A DNA stretch of 64,000 nt from G020344215 sp039586575 (GTDB lineage: Bacteria > Gemmatimonadota > Gemmatimonadetes > Palauibacterales > KS3-K002), in contig JBDHKD010000013.1 of NCBI GenBank assembly GCA_039586575.1, forward strand, positions 1-64,000, read 5' to 3'. Below are positions 53,871 through 63,555 of this stretch, in pieces; within the stretch, counting starts at the first letter, position 1, and every line of letters starts with the position of its first letter. The position numbers and the translations under genes are program-made. Under the pieces are notes generated by a model that saw only the letters and a program-made list of their open reading frames with translations, did not search any database and had not been told where the DNA came from.

Positions 53871-56057
53871 CTACCGGGTGCGTCTGAGCCGGGCCAGGCG
53901 GAGCGCGTTCCCGGTCACGGCGAGCGAAGCCCCCATATCGCCCAACAGGACGGCGGTGATCAGGCTGACCCAGCCGGGCAGCGTGCCGACGGCGAGTGAG
54001 AGCTTGATGGCGATGGAGGCGGCGATGTTCTCGCGGATCACGGCGCTGCTGCGGCGTGAGAGCCGGAAGAGGTAGGGCAGGCAGCGCAGGTCGTTGGCCA
54101 TGAGGGCGACGTCTGCGGTCTCGAGAGCGACGTCGCTGCCGGCGGCTCCCATGGCGACGCCAACGCTAGAGGCGGCGAGGGCCGGGGCGTCGTTGACGCC
54201 GTCGCCGATCATGGCGACGGGCCCGAACTTCGCCTCGAGCTGTCGCACTGCGTCCACCTTGTCTTCCGGCAACAAGCCGGCGTGGTAGGCGTCGACGCCC
54301 AGGCGTGTCGCGATGGTGCGTGCCGTCTCCGCATGGTCGCCGGTGAGCATGGCGATGTGGTCGAAACCCAGGCGGCGCAGCGCTGCGATGGTCTCCCTGG
54401 CCTCCTGGCGCTCGCGGTCGGCGACGGCGATGAGGCCCAGCACCCGGTCGGGAGTGCCGACGCATACGGGCGTATGCCCGGCGGCCGTGAGGCGGTCGAG
54501 TTGGCTCCTCCACAATCGGGCAGCGTCGCCGAACAGGCTGGGGACACCGATCAGGTAGGGGGAGCCGTCGAGCAGCGCGCGCGCCCCACGACCCGGCAGC
54601 GCTTGGAACTCGGTGATCGCGGAGTCGTTGCCCAGGCCGGCGTCGGCCGCGGTACGCCGAATCGCCTCGGCGATCGGGTGCTCGGAGCGGGCCTCCAGCG
54701 CTGCGGCGATCCTGAGCACGTCGTCGGCCGAGAGATCGCCGTTCGCCGGGCCGACGACCTCGGCTACGGCCAGCTCGCCGGTCGTGAGCGTCCCCGTCTT
54801 GTCGAAGGCGATAGCACGGATGTGGGCCAAGGCTTCCAGATGCACGCCGCCCTTGATCAGCACACCGTTGCGGGCGGCGCTCGTAATTCCGCTCACCACG
54901 GCGACCGGCGTCGAGATGACGAGCGCACAGGGGCAGGAGATCACCAACAGCGTGAGGCCGCGCACGAACCAGGTGCTGAAGGCGGCGCCGAAAGCCAACG
55001 GTGGAATCGCTATGAGAGCGACGGCCAGCAAAGTGACCGTCGGCGTATAGTAGCGAGCGAACCGCTCGACGAACCGCTCGCTGGGCGAGCGGGATGACTC
55101 TGCCTCTTCGACGAGGTGGATGATGTGGGCGAGCGTGGTGTCGCCGGCGCGCTTGGCGCTCTCGACCTCCAGGTAGCCCTCGCGGTTCATCGTGCCGGCG
55201 TAGACGTAATCCGACGGGGCGACGTTGACCGGCATCGATTCTCCAGTGATCGTGCTCTGGTCGACCGCCGACGTGCCCTCTCTAACCCAGCCGTCGACGG
55301 GGATCTTTTCGCCGGGGAGGATCTGGACGATGTCACCAGGCTCCACCGCGTCGACGGGCAACTCGACGACCGCGCCGTTCCGCTGCACCCGTGCCGCCGC
55401 CGGCGCCAGATCCAGGAGGCTCTCGATCGAGCGGCGAGCCCGCTCCACCGAATAGCCTTCTAGCAGCTCGGCGATGCCGAACAGAAAAGCGATGCTCGCC
55501 GCCTCGACGAACTCGCCGATCCCGATGGCGCCGAAGATCGCCACCGTCATCAAGAAATTCATGTCGAGCCGTACGATCCGTGCGGCTCGCAGACCCTTGG
55601 AGAAGAAGTTGAGACCGCCAGTCAGCGCCGCGAGCGTGAAGAGCACGGCGGTCGTGTCGACCGTCCAGTGTAGGCCCGACCAGACGACAACGCTCAGATC
55701 GAGCAGGCGGATGATGAGGCCGGCGGCGATCCCGATCCCCGAGGTATACGTACAAAGCGCAGCCCGGCTTCTCCAGACGCTCGACCGGTCGGACCATGCC
55801 CCGGCGCCCGGCTCTTCGCCGTCACGCTCGACCGTATAGCCCAGCGAGCGGACGGCTTTGGCTATGATGTCGGCGCCCAACCGGTCGGGATCGAAGCGGA
55901 CGCGCACGTCCTTCGAGACGATACGGGCGTCGACCCGCTCGACCCCCTCGAGCCTCTCCAGGCGGCTGGCAATACGCTGCGCGCAACTGGCGCAGTCCAT
56001 GTCCGGGACCGCCAGAACCAGTTGGCAGGAAGTCTGTCCGCCACCCGCGTCAGTCAC
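53871..56057 (-). CDS. zntA: Zinc/cadmium/lead-transporting P1B-type ATPase
   Basis: A 728-residue heavy-metal ATPase that expels divalent metal from the cytoplasm. An N-terminal HMA domain carries MDCASC (C22, C25). The membrane CPC motif is in SCPCALVIS, the phosphorylation site is DKTGTLT, the phosphatase motif is TGES, and the hinge is GDGVNDAPALA. CPC with a divalent-type context places it with ZntA/CadA rather than copper pumps. The stop of the SmtB-like regulator overlaps its ATG (ATGA), so the pump is cotranscribed with its repressor. Confidence 0.93.
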   Translation of the reverse strand: MTDAGGGQTSCQLVLAVPDMDCASCAQRIASRLERLEGVERVDARIVSKDVRVRFDPDRLGADIIAKAVRSLGYTVERDGEEPGAGAWSDRSSVWRSRAALCTYTSGIGIAAGLIIRLLDLSVVVWSGLHWTVDTTAVLFTLAALTGGLNFFSKGLRAARIVRLDMNFLMTVAIFGAIGIGEFVEAASIAFLFGIAELLEGYSVERARRSIESLLDLAPAAARVQRNGAVVELPVDAVEPGDIVQILPGEKIPVDGWVREGTSAVDQSTITGESMPVNVAPSDYVYAGTMNREGYLEVESAKRAGDTTLAHIIHLVEEAESSRSPSERFVERFARYYTPTVTLLAVALIAIPPLAFGAAFSTWFVRGLTLLVISCPCALVISTPVAVVSGITSAARNGVLIKGGVHLEALAHIRAIAFDKTGTLTTGELAVAEVVGPANGDLSADDVLRIAAALEARSEHPIAEAIRRTAADAGLGNDSAITEFQALPGRGARALLDGSPYLIGVPSLFGDAARLWRSQLDRLTAAGHTPVCVGTPDRVLGLIAVADRERQEARETIAALRRLGFDHIAMLTGDHAETARTIATRLGVDAYHAGLLPEDKVDAVRQLEAKFGPVAMIGDGVNDAPALAASSVGVAMGAAGSDVALETADVALMANDLRCLPYLFRLSRRSSAVIRENIAASIAIKLSLAVGTLPGWVSLITAVLLGDMGASLAVTGNALRLARLRRTR

Positions 56058-56449
56058 TCCAGCTCCTCCCGGACATGCTCCAAGCCTAGATCGAACAGCC
56101 GCGCCACGTGCTCGTCGTCGAGCGCGTAATAGGTCAGCTTCCCGTCACGCCGATGGCGTACCAGCCGCATCTGCCGCAGCTGGCGCAGGTGGTGCGAGAC
56201 CGCCGAGGGGCTGGCTCCCACAGCGGCGGCCAGATCCCCCACACACAGCTCGCGCTGAGCCAGCGCGCGCACGATCTGCAGGCGCGTCGGGTTGGCCAGG
56301 ATCTGAAAGGTGTCGGCGATCAGCGTCAGCTCCTCCTCGCTGCACAGGGCGGCCGCGGCGGCGGCCACCGCGCGGGGGTCTACGAGGTGGAGATCGGGAG
56401 CGGCGTGGTGGTGAGCCGGCGGTCGGCGGACGCGTGAAGGATTTCTCAT
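56054..56449 (-). CDS. SmtB/ArsR-family metal-sensing repressor
   Basis: A 131-residue winged-helix repressor. ELCVGDLAAAVGASPSAVSHHLRQLR is the recognition region with the cysteine of the alpha-3 site. DDEHVARLFDLGLEHVREE carries the Asp, His, His and Glu spacing of the zinc-binding alpha-5 site. An N-terminal PPAHHHAAPDLH may add ligands. It overlaps the downstream ATPase and should release DNA on Zn or Cd. The ATG at 56449 gives a family-length protein. Confidence 0.93.
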   Translation of the reverse strand: MRNPSRVRRPPAHHHAAPDLHLVDPRAVAAAAAALCSEEELTLIADTFQILANPTRLQIVRALAQRELCVGDLAAAVGASPSAVSHHLRQLRQMRLVRHRRDGKLTYYALDDEHVARLFDLGLEHVREELE

Positions 56450-56567
56450 ATGTTCAGACAATCTAGGGCGGTCCGTGCGGCGCGCAAGTCCGCTCCGCCA
56501 GCAACCCCTGGCTCCCCTGCGGACCGAAGCTTTGACTCCCGGCTCTCGGCCCCCTACTTTCGCTCCT

Positions 56568-57272
56568 ATGTTCAAGCGGTTTCGTGAGCGGATCGAGCGT
56601 GCCCTGGAGCGGCGTGAGGCCGAGCGGCCCCTGAACCGCGATGACATGGACCGGCTGCTGCGCGAGATGCGTGAGGAGCTGGTGGACATGAGGTCGCGCA
56701 TCCCGCGGTTGGAGCGTCAGGCGCAGGACATGGACCAGCGTTCGGCGCAGCAGATACGGCGTGCCGAGTTGGCGCACGACAAGGCGCGGGAGGCGCAGGC
56801 GGCGGGGAGACTGGACGAGGCGCAGCTGGCGACGCAGACGGCGCGGGACGCGTTGAGCTACGTCGAGGATTCGCGCCGTCAGGCGGACGAGGCGCGTGCG
56901 GAGGTCGCACGGCTGAGGGTGGAGTTCGATGCGAAGATGGACCAGCTGAAGGAGGCGGAGCGGAACCGTGACGTGCTGCTGGCGCGCTCGCGCCGGGCGA
57001 CGACGGCGAGGAAGCTCGATGACATGCTCAGCGGTCCGGAGAGCGGGCTGAGCCGGTTCGAGCGTGCTGAGGACGACATCGAGGCGGCGGAGGATATGGC
57101 GGCGGCGGAGCGCGAGTTGAGCGAGGCGTTGGGCGAGCGGCCGCGGCTAGAAGAGATCGAGACGGACTACGAGCTGCGGCAGATCGAGGCGGCCAAAGAG
57201 GCGGACGAGGTCGAGCGGCGGCTAACGGAACTGAGGCGGCAGATGGAGGACGAGGAGGACCAGACGGAGTAG
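56568..57272 (+). CDS. Coiled-coil cytoplasmic protein (PspA-like in style)
   Basis: A 234-residue almost wholly helical, highly charged protein: start FKRFRERIERALERREAE, then continuous heptad-like sequence to the end. It lacks a membrane segment. Size and N-terminus resemble PspA/IM30 or related coiled-coil proteins, but I cannot assign it. The ATG at 56568 is preferred. Divergent from the SmtB-like gene across 118 bases. Confidence 0.7.
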   Translation: MFKRFRERIERALERREAERPLNRDDMDRLLREMREELVDMRSRIPRLERQAQDMDQRSAQQIRRAELAHDKAREAQAAGRLDEAQLATQTARDALSYVEDSRRQADEARAEVARLRVEFDAKMDQLKEAERNRDVLLARSRRATTARKLDDMLSGPESGLSRFERAEDDIEAAEDMAAAERELSEALGERPRLEEIETDYELRQIEAAKEADEVERRLTELRRQMEDEEDQTE

Positions 57273-57449
57273 AGGGGCCTGCCTGGCGTTACCTTCCTGG
57301 CGAACATCGAACATCGCACATCCACCATGCAACATCGGAGTGTTGCGGCGCTGACGTGCCTCGGTCGTCGAGCGCCGAGCGTCGAGGTTCAACGTTGAGA
57401 GTTCGACGCTCGGCAAGTTGTTCGACGTTCGATGTCGGATGTCCGCTGT
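57273..57449. repeat. Degenerate GAACATC/GTTCGAC-type repeat spacer
   Basis: This spacer between convergent genes is full of related short words, such as GAACATCGAACATCG and GTTCGACGTTCGATGTCGGATGT, in both orientations. It has no gene. It may act as a bidirectional terminator or be a decayed repeat element. Confidence 0.4.
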
Positions 57450-58943
57450 TCAATGGTCACTATCAACGGTAGCGAAGAACGGCTGCCACTTCTCGGGCGC
57501 TGACGGCTTGGTGAACAGGCTGACGCCGACCAGCAGGCCGATCGAGATGAGCACGCCCGGGATCACGATGTACTGGCTGTCGGCGAAGTCGAACGGGTTG
57601 CCGAGAATAGTCAGGGTGAAATCGACGCCGAGCCGGCTGAGCACGCCGATGGTCACGATGGTACCCATGCCGCCGGCGATGCAGGCCACTCCGCCTTCTG
57701 TAGTGACGCGTTTCCATAAGAAGCAGGCGAGCAACGCCGGTGTGAGGCTGGCGCCGACCAGGGAATAGGCGTAGAGCGCCATCGAGAGGACGGTTTGGAA
57801 CTGAGTGAGCAAGACCAGACCGATAATGCCGAAGGCGATAACGGAGATGCGCTGTACCGCCAGTTTCCGCTTCTCGTTCGCCTGCGGATCGACGAAGCGC
57901 TCGTAGATGTCGCGGCTCATGTTGGTCGAGGGGACGAGCAGGAAGGTGTTGCCGGTCGAGAGCACGATGGCGACGGCTGCCGCGAGCAGGACCGCGCCAC
58001 CGAGGAGCGGCAGTCCGTGGCGGGCGATGAAGAGGATCACGGTCTCGGATGCGGCGCGGCCGACGATCGAGACTTCCTCGATGAGGTTCGGGTAAGCGGC
58101 GCGGCCGACGATGGCGAGCAGGGCGAGGGCCGTTTCCAGGAGGACGACGCCGAGGACCATGCCGACGACGGCGCGGCGGGCGGCGCTGGCATCCTTGGCG
58201 GAGAAGAACTTCTGATACATGCCGCTCTCGCCGAGCAAGAGCAGGAAGGTCGGCAGTGAGACGCCCATCACCCAGAGCAGGTTGTGGCCGCCCAGGACCG
58301 AGGTATGATCGGGGGGGAGGCGGCTGAGGACTTCACCGACCCCGCCGAGCTGGAAGACCATGTACGGCAGGGCGAAGAGAATGCCGAGCGTGATGATCGT
58401 CCCGTTGAAGATGTCCACCGTGACGATGGAGACCATGCCGGCCAGCGCCGTGAACAGCACGATCGCCGCGGCGGTGATGTACATCCCCATCTCGGGGCTG
58501 ATCCGCCCGTCGGTGACGATGCTGAGGATCCAGCCGCCGCCGCGGAACTGGTAGGCGGCGATGGTCACGTAGGCGAGGATGATGGCCAGCGTGCCCAGCA
58601 GCCTGGCCGCCGCGTTGTAACGCTTCTCCAGCAGGTCGGGGACGGTGTATTCCGCGATTCGCCGCACGCGGCCGGCGATGAAATAGGCGACGACGAGGCC
58701 GACCCAGGCGCCGAACGAGAACCAGAGCTCGGCGATCCCGGTGCGGTACGCCAGGCCCGCCCCGCCGAACAAGGACCCCGAACCGATCCACGTGCAGACG
58801 AGCGTGCCCACCAGCAGCAGTACGGGCACCGCGCGCCCCGCCACCATGAAGTCGGCGTGGCTCTTGACCTTACGGGACCGCCAGAGGCTGATGGCGATCA
58901 GGATCAGCGGATAAGCGAATACGACGGCGACCAGCAGGTTCAT
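57450..58943 (-). CDS. Sodium:solute symporter (SSS family)
   Basis: A 497-residue membrane protein with about 13 helices. Typical family segments are HADFMVAGRAVPVLLLVGTL, SLFGGAGLAYRTGIAELWF and STNMSRDIYERFVDPQANEK. The family carries sugars, proline, acetate or similar with Na+. ATG 58943 has a strong GGAGGAG upstream; the longer frame overlaps the next gene. Confidence 0.9.
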   Translation of the reverse strand: MNLLVAVVFAYPLILIAISLWRSRKVKSHADFMVAGRAVPVLLLVGTLVCTWIGSGSLFGGAGLAYRTGIAELWFSFGAWVGLVVAYFIAGRVRRIAEYTVPDLLEKRYNAAARLLGTLAIILAYVTIAAYQFRGGGWILSIVTDGRISPEMGMYITAAAIVLFTALAGMVSIVTVDIFNGTIITLGILFALPYMVFQLGGVGEVLSRLPPDHTSVLGGHNLLWVMGVSLPTFLLLLGESGMYQKFFSAKDASAARRAVVGMVLGVVLLETALALLAIVGRAAYPNLIEEVSIVGRAASETVILFIARHGLPLLGGAVLLAAAVAIVLSTGNTFLLVPSTNMSRDIYERFVDPQANEKRKLAVQRISVIAFGIIGLVLLTQFQTVLSMALYAYSLVGASLTPALLACFLWKRVTTEGGVACIAGGMGTIVTIGVLSRLGVDFTLTILGNPFDFADSQYIVIPGVLISIGLLVGVSLFTKPSAPEKWQPFFATVDSDH

Positions 58944-59078
58944 GTAGCTCCTCCAGGCGCGTTGAGGCTGGCCAGAAACCTCGGGAAAGCGGCGGCAACG
59001 TAAGGCGCGCCACCGCTCCCTAGCAAGAGACGCGACCCCGCCCTTGTCAGGTGCAGAGGTGCGCCTAGGATTGTGGCC

Positions 59079-59684
59079 ATGGCGACCGAGGTGTACGTGA
59101 TGCGGCACGGCGAGACGGAGGCGAACGTCGAGCAGATCCTGATGGGGCGTGAGGACTCGCCGTTCACGGCGGCGGGTAGGAAACAGCCCATCGAGGTGGC
59201 ACACCATCTGGTCGGCCGGCCGCTGGTCCGCATCTATTCAAGCCCCATGGAACGGACCCGGCGGACGGCGGCTCTGGTGCAGCGGGCGCTCGACGGGTCG
59301 CTCGAGATCGAGACCGACATGGCCATCGCCGAGATCGACTCCGGTGATTACACCGGCCTCACGTTCCAAGAAGTGCGCGGGCGGGTAGCCGACGACGCCC
59401 TGCTGGGCGAGTTCCACTACCCGGGCGGCGAGTGCTGGCGCGATGTGCAAGAGCGGGCTCTGTCGTTCGTCTATGGTATGGAGGCCCGTCACCCGGGCGC
59501 GGCGGTGTTGCTGGTGACGCACGCGGGGGTGATCGCCGGGCTGGTGGCGGCGTACCTCCGCGAGCCGATCGAGCGCTACATTCGCACCCGCTTCGGCCAC
59601 GACTACTTGGGTCGCCTCGTCGTTGAGAAGGGTGCGATGACCGAGTACGAAAAGCTCGCCGGCACGGTGGACAGTTGGCTGTGA
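59079..59684 (+). CDS. Histidine phosphatase family protein
   Basis: A 201-residue enzyme of the phosphoglycerate-mutase/CobC superfamily. The catalytic RHG is in VMRHGETEAN near the N-terminus, SSPMERTRRTA is the second Arg site, and LLVTHAGVIAG carries the second His. Substrate unknown. ATG 59079 follows AGGA at eight bases. It is divergent from the symporter. Confidence 0.9.
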   Translation: MATEVYVMRHGETEANVEQILMGREDSPFTAAGRKQPIEVAHHLVGRPLVRIYSSPMERTRRTAALVQRALDGSLEIETDMAIAEIDSGDYTGLTFQEVRGRVADDALLGEFHYPGGECWRDVQERALSFVYGMEARHPGAAVLLVTHAGVIAGLVAAYLREPIERYIRTRFGHDYLGRLVVEKGAMTEYEKLAGTVDSWL

Positions 59685-59707
59685 ACCGCACCGCATCGGA
59701 GGGCCCG

Positions 59708-60136
59708 ATGACGAGAGAAGCAAGACGACTGGCGGTGCTGGCGCTCGCCCTGGCGCTGGCCACGTGCTCGCCGCGCGAAGAAGCCGCAGAGCTACCGGAA
59801 CAGGGCGCCGCAGCGGAGGAGGGGACGGTCGCGGAGGAGGAACAAGGCGCCGCAGCTGAATCCGCGACTGCGGCTCCGGCGGTGGAAACCGCAGCCGGCC
59901 CCGCGAGCGTGGCGCCGGCGACGCCAGAAGAGAGACCGATGCCGCGGAACTGGATGGTGCTGGAATTCGCCCGAGCCGTCGAAGACGCCGATCTCGAGTG
60001 GCTGGAGGAGAACGGCTTTCGGGTGGATACGGTGATGACGGAGACGCAGGTGCGGGGCTGGTTGGAGGATCCGGCGGGCGGTGCGACGATCACGAACGAC
60101 GCGCGGATCGCCCGGGTTCAGGCGCAGATGCGCTGA
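59708..60136 (+). CDS. Putative lipoprotein with Ala/Glu-rich linker
   Basis: A 142-residue protein: signal peptide LAVLALALALATC (lipobox weak, Thr at -1), then an Ala/Glu-rich low-complexity stretch (about residues 25-75) and a folded C-terminal part NWMVLEFARAVEDADLEWLEEN. I do not recognise it. A GGAGG lies six bases before the ATG. It may be cotranscribed with the phosphatase. Confidence 0.65.
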   Translation: MTREARRLAVLALALALATCSPREEAAELPEQGAAAEEGTVAEEEQGAAAESATAAPAVETAAGPASVAPATPEERPMPRNWMVLEFARAVEDADLEWLEENGFRVDTVMTETQVRGWLEDPAGGATITNDARIARVQAQMR

Positions 60137-60160
60137 CCCGGGCGATCGCGGTTGCCGCGA

Positions 60161-60571
60161 CTAGTTGGTGACGCTCAGCGTGAAGCCGCTGGTGCTCTGC
60201 AGGGCGTTGTTGCTGCCCGCCACCTCCAACAAGGTCACGCCGTAGCTGCTCACCTGCGAGACGTCGGGCACCGAGAAGCGGAACAGGGCGCCCGACGAGT
60301 GCGAGCCGATCACCGCGATCTTCACGGTGTTTCCCGAGGCGAACGAATAGAACAGATCGCCGCTGCTGGCGGCCGTCGGGTTGGTGATGCCGCTGCCGGT
60401 GAGCTGCACGAGGAAGGCGGCGCCGCTGCCGGTCGTCGACAGGTTCACGGTCAGCTGTCCGGGGCCCGACGGACCTGTGGGGCCACCGCTGTCGGAGCTG
60501 CAGGCGCCGGCCAGCAAGGCGGCGAAGGCGATCGCCGCCGCCGCGGCCCAGTAGCCTCTGTTCGTCCTCAT
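60161..60571 (-). CDS. Small lipoprotein, beta-rich
   Basis: A 136-residue lipoprotein with an exact lipobox (LLAGAC), a Gly/Pro/Ser linker SSDSGGPTGPSGPG, then a Ser/Thr/Gly-rich beta-sheet domain. The N-terminus overlaps the M6 protease stop (ATGA), so the two are expressed together. Similar small proteins accompany secreted proteases, but no function is known. Confidence 0.75.
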   Translation of the reverse strand: MRTNRGYWAAAAAIAFAALLAGACSSDSGGPTGPSGPGQLTVNLSTTGSGAAFLVQLTGSGITNPTAASSGDLFYSFASGNTVKIAVIGSHSSGALFRFSVPDVSQVSSYGVTLLEVAGSNNALQSTSGFTLSVTN

Positions 60572-63063
60572 CGTCCTTCCTCCTTGCGGGCCGCGCCGCG
60601 GTTCGAGCGGTCCAGCTGCTCCAGCGCCTCGATCACATCTGCCGATAGAACGTCCGCAGCGACGAGGCCGGCCTCCTGCAGGTAGGCCCGGAAGTCACCG
60701 ATATCGAAGCCGCCGTTCTGGTTGCCGATGATGTCGAGGAAGCGTTCCTCGTCGGCGGTCAGCACGGAGACCGGGCTCAACAGGTGGTTGACCACGTTGT
60801 CCAGCACGAGGCTGGGCCGCGTGATGATGATGGTGATCGTGGCGGTGTCGGCGAGCGCCCCGTCGACCGCCGCGACCTGGATGTTGAAATCGCCGTCCTC
60901 TTCCGGCACGCCGGTGATAGCGCCGCTCGCCGCGAGCGTCAGGCCGACCGGCAGCGCATCCCCTCCGGTACGTGCCCAGCTGAACTCGCCGACGCCGCCC
61001 GACGCGGTGAGCGTGTCCGTGTAGGTAGCGCCCATCGCTCCCTGAGCGAGGGTGTCGCTTTGCACGGCCACCGCGATACCGAACCGCGCCCGCATGGTGT
61101 AGGGCTTGTTCAACGTCAGCGTCAGCGTGTCGGTGATCGTGGTCGTGTCACCCGACCACTTGACGAAGAGAAAACCACCGGCGGGAACAGCCTGTAGCTG
61201 GGCCGTCGAGCCCGGGGTCAGCCAGGCGATGCCGTTGGCGTCGAGCGTCACCGAGCTATTGATCGTCCCCGTCCCGAAGTTGGGATTCGTAGCCCTGAGG
61301 CGGTGCTCGGTCTGCAGGGTGGCGATGAAGGTGTCGGGTGTCGCGTCGCTGATCGAGACGGCATGTATGCGGAAGCCCAGGTCGCTCCACGACTGGAAGG
61401 TGTAGCGGGTCAGCGTGTCACCCTGGACCGCCTCGACCCCGATGGTCGGTGTGGTCGGGTAGGCCCAGATCACGTCATACGGCGCGTCCACGGTATCGCC
61501 GGCGAAGATCACCTCGGTGCCGGCGCCGATGTTCGTGCTGACGTGCACGCCGACCAGGTTGATGTTCACCCGGAAGCCGATGCTCTTGTCGGCATTGACG
61601 GTGATGCTGTCGACCAGGATTCCCGAGTTGGAGTTGTCGTTGAGCTCCGAGTTGGGGGTCGAGCCCGGGCCAAAGGCCGTCTTGGATGACGAGCCGGGCC
61701 AGGGATCGCCGGCATCACCGCGATTGACGCCGTTGCCGAGATGATCCCACCCGTCCGCCTGCTCCAGGTCGAGGCCGTGCGGCACGACCGCGTTCACCGT
61801 GTTCGAGAACCAGCGGGCCAGGATGCGGTCCGGATCGACGTGCCAGATCAGCAACCCCTCGCCCGCCAAGTAAGCATCGGAGCCCAGCCAGGCCCGGTTC
61901 TCGATCAGGAAGTACTCGTTCGTCCCGGAGACTTCGACCCGCAAAGCCGTGTCGCTCGTCACGATCGGGTAGAGAACGTGGCTGCCGGTACCGGACCCCG
62001 TACGGACCGTGTCGACGGCGATCCAGCCCACGGCATCCTTCGACCAGGCCGACATGTGGGCCGGTCGGGTCGGGATGTTCCAGTTCCCCGATCCCATAAG
62101 CCCCCACCAGCCGATGCCCTCGGATCCGCCGGTGCCGGTATCATAGAGATCCGGCAGGTTCAGGATGCCGTGACCCAGCTCGTGGACCGTGGTCCCGATG
62201 GCCATCGTGGATGTGGAATCGCAGCCACCGGCACCGCCGACCGCCGGCTGGATCACGTAGTCGTCGACCGTGACGCCATCGTTGGTGAAGTAAGGAGTGC
62301 CATTATTCCAGGCTCGATATACCCAGCGGTGCGACCAGATATGCACCGAGCCCTGACAGGCGCCGTCCTTCAGCGGGTGGAGGATCGCTACGAGGTCCAC
62401 GAAACCGTCGTTGTCGCCATCGTAATTGCTGAAGTCGATGCTGGCGTCGGCCGAGTCCAGCAGGGCCTTGATGAAGGCACCGGTGTGGTCGGTGTTCGGG
62501 TCGAGCCCGTTGTTCGAGCCCTCGTACCAGCCGGCCACGCTGTCCACCGTGACCCAGTCGACGATGTCACCGCTCACCGTCAAGAGCCCGTTCGACACCT
62601 CGTCGTAGTACGTGGTAACCGAGTAGGGTGGGGCGGCGGTCGTGCTGAACAGCGTGTTGTGAAGCGTAGTCGAGTCCGGCCGGTACACGTGCGTGCTGTC
62701 AACGAAGAGGCCGATCAGCACCGGGAACTCGAAGGTGTCGGCGAGCGCCGCGCCCGACGCCTGCGCCGCGGCCACCGACGGCTGCAACCCCCGGAAATGG
62801 GCGTTCAAGGTGCCATAGTCGCGATCGCGGGCCAGCGCCCGGCGGCGCTCCATCACCTGCCGCGCCTTCTCCTTCCAGACCCGCTGGAATCGGTAGGCGC
62901 CCGGGTCGCGGGCCAGGACCTCGCGGTATCCCGGCGGCGGCAGCTTGCCGTGCACTCGGCCGCGCATCTCCACATCCTGGGCGGCCAGGTCGGGAGGTGC
63001 GGTGGTGGTACCCAGGCACAGGCAGGCCCCGGCGGCCAGCGATAACAGGACCGATGCTCTCAT
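60568..63063 (-). CDS. Secreted M6-family zinc metalloprotease
   Basis: An 831-residue secreted protein of the immune-inhibitor-A family. Signal peptide to LAAQ. The zinc motif HELGHGILNLPDLYD and Met-turn WGLMGSGNW identify the catalytic domain (about residues 110-450). A beta-rich part follows, then a putative Ig/He_PIG domain (TLAASGAITGVPEEDGDFN). It ends in a short helical region with an acidic Asn-Gly loop. It probably degrades extracellular protein. Confidence 0.9.
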   Translation of the reverse strand: MRASVLLSLAAGACLCLGTTTAPPDLAAQDVEMRGRVHGKLPPPGYREVLARDPGAYRFQRVWKEKARQVMERRRALARDRDYGTLNAHFRGLQPSVAAAQASGAALADTFEFPVLIGLFVDSTHVYRPDSTTLHNTLFSTTAAPPYSVTTYYDEVSNGLLTVSGDIVDWVTVDSVAGWYEGSNNGLDPNTDHTGAFIKALLDSADASIDFSNYDGDNDGFVDLVAILHPLKDGACQGSVHIWSHRWVYRAWNNGTPYFTNDGVTVDDYVIQPAVGGAGGCDSTSTMAIGTTVHELGHGILNLPDLYDTGTGGSEGIGWWGLMGSGNWNIPTRPAHMSAWSKDAVGWIAVDTVRTGSGTGSHVLYPIVTSDTALRVEVSGTNEYFLIENRAWLGSDAYLAGEGLLIWHVDPDRILARWFSNTVNAVVPHGLDLEQADGWDHLGNGVNRGDAGDPWPGSSSKTAFGPGSTPNSELNDNSNSGILVDSITVNADKSIGFRVNINLVGVHVSTNIGAGTEVIFAGDTVDAPYDVIWAYPTTPTIGVEAVQGDTLTRYTFQSWSDLGFRIHAVSISDATPDTFIATLQTEHRLRATNPNFGTGTINSSVTLDANGIAWLTPGSTAQLQAVPAGGFLFVKWSGDTTTITDTLTLTLNKPYTMRARFGIAVAVQSDTLAQGAMGATYTDTLTASGGVGEFSWARTGGDALPVGLTLAASGAITGVPEEDGDFNIQVAAVDGALADTATITIIITRPSLVLDNVVNHLLSPVSVLTADEERFLDIIGNQNGGFDIGDFRAYLQEAGLVAADVLSADVIEALEQLDRSNRGAARKEEGR

Positions 63064-63552
63064 CAGCTCCTCCTCACTCGGCTTCGGGCGAATCGCTTAC
63101 GCAGATACGGTCGCCGCGGGCGGGATCGGGGACCGTTTTGCCGTCCGGACGGAGAGATTGCGGCGGGCAGAGGAGGGCATGGCAAGTTTACCCACTGCTT
63201 CGAGATGCGTCAAGCAGCGACGTCCGCTGCGGCGGCGCTCCGCCAGCGTTCGCCGATGCCAGCCACGGCGCGGCCGCGCGGCCCGTGGCATTCTGACACG
63301 CGGCCTGGATTACATATCGTGGGGTGAGCGAGGGTGGGTGCTGGACGTAACCATATGTTTTACAAGGGATTGTGTCGCTGGACGGATCGGGGTGCTGACG
63401 GCCGGGAGAGCCGGGCGGGGACCGGGAGCCGGCGAGAATTGGCTCCATGCCTAGCTTTTCCCTTGACGGTTCAAGGGTTTTAGCTGTACAGTAGAGCCGG
63501 CTTCGGCTTCGCCCATGCCCTTTTCGTTCAACCCATCTCCTGAAAGGAGCAC
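63064..63552. other. Intergenic region before the HU gene
   Basis: These 489 bases lie between the divergent M6 protease and HU genes. The only features I see are the HU promoter at the right end and short GC-rich segments. No gene with a credible start is present. Confidence 0.5.
63463..63492 (+). promoter_or_regulatory. Sigma-70 promoter of the HU gene
   Basis: TTGACG (63463-63468) is followed after 18 bases by TACAGT (63487-63492), about 60 bases before the HU start. The surrounding sequence is locally AT-rich. Confidence 0.6.
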
Positions 63553-63555
63553 GTG

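Noticed and set aside
56440..56462. SmtB-type operator at the repressor start
   Set aside because: Only one TGAACA half-site is visible; the mirrored half is missing, so I did not list it as a site.
61741..63045. 434-codon plus-strand frame opposite the M6 protease
   Set aside because: Composition is that of a GC-rich shadow; the minus strand has clear catalytic motifs.
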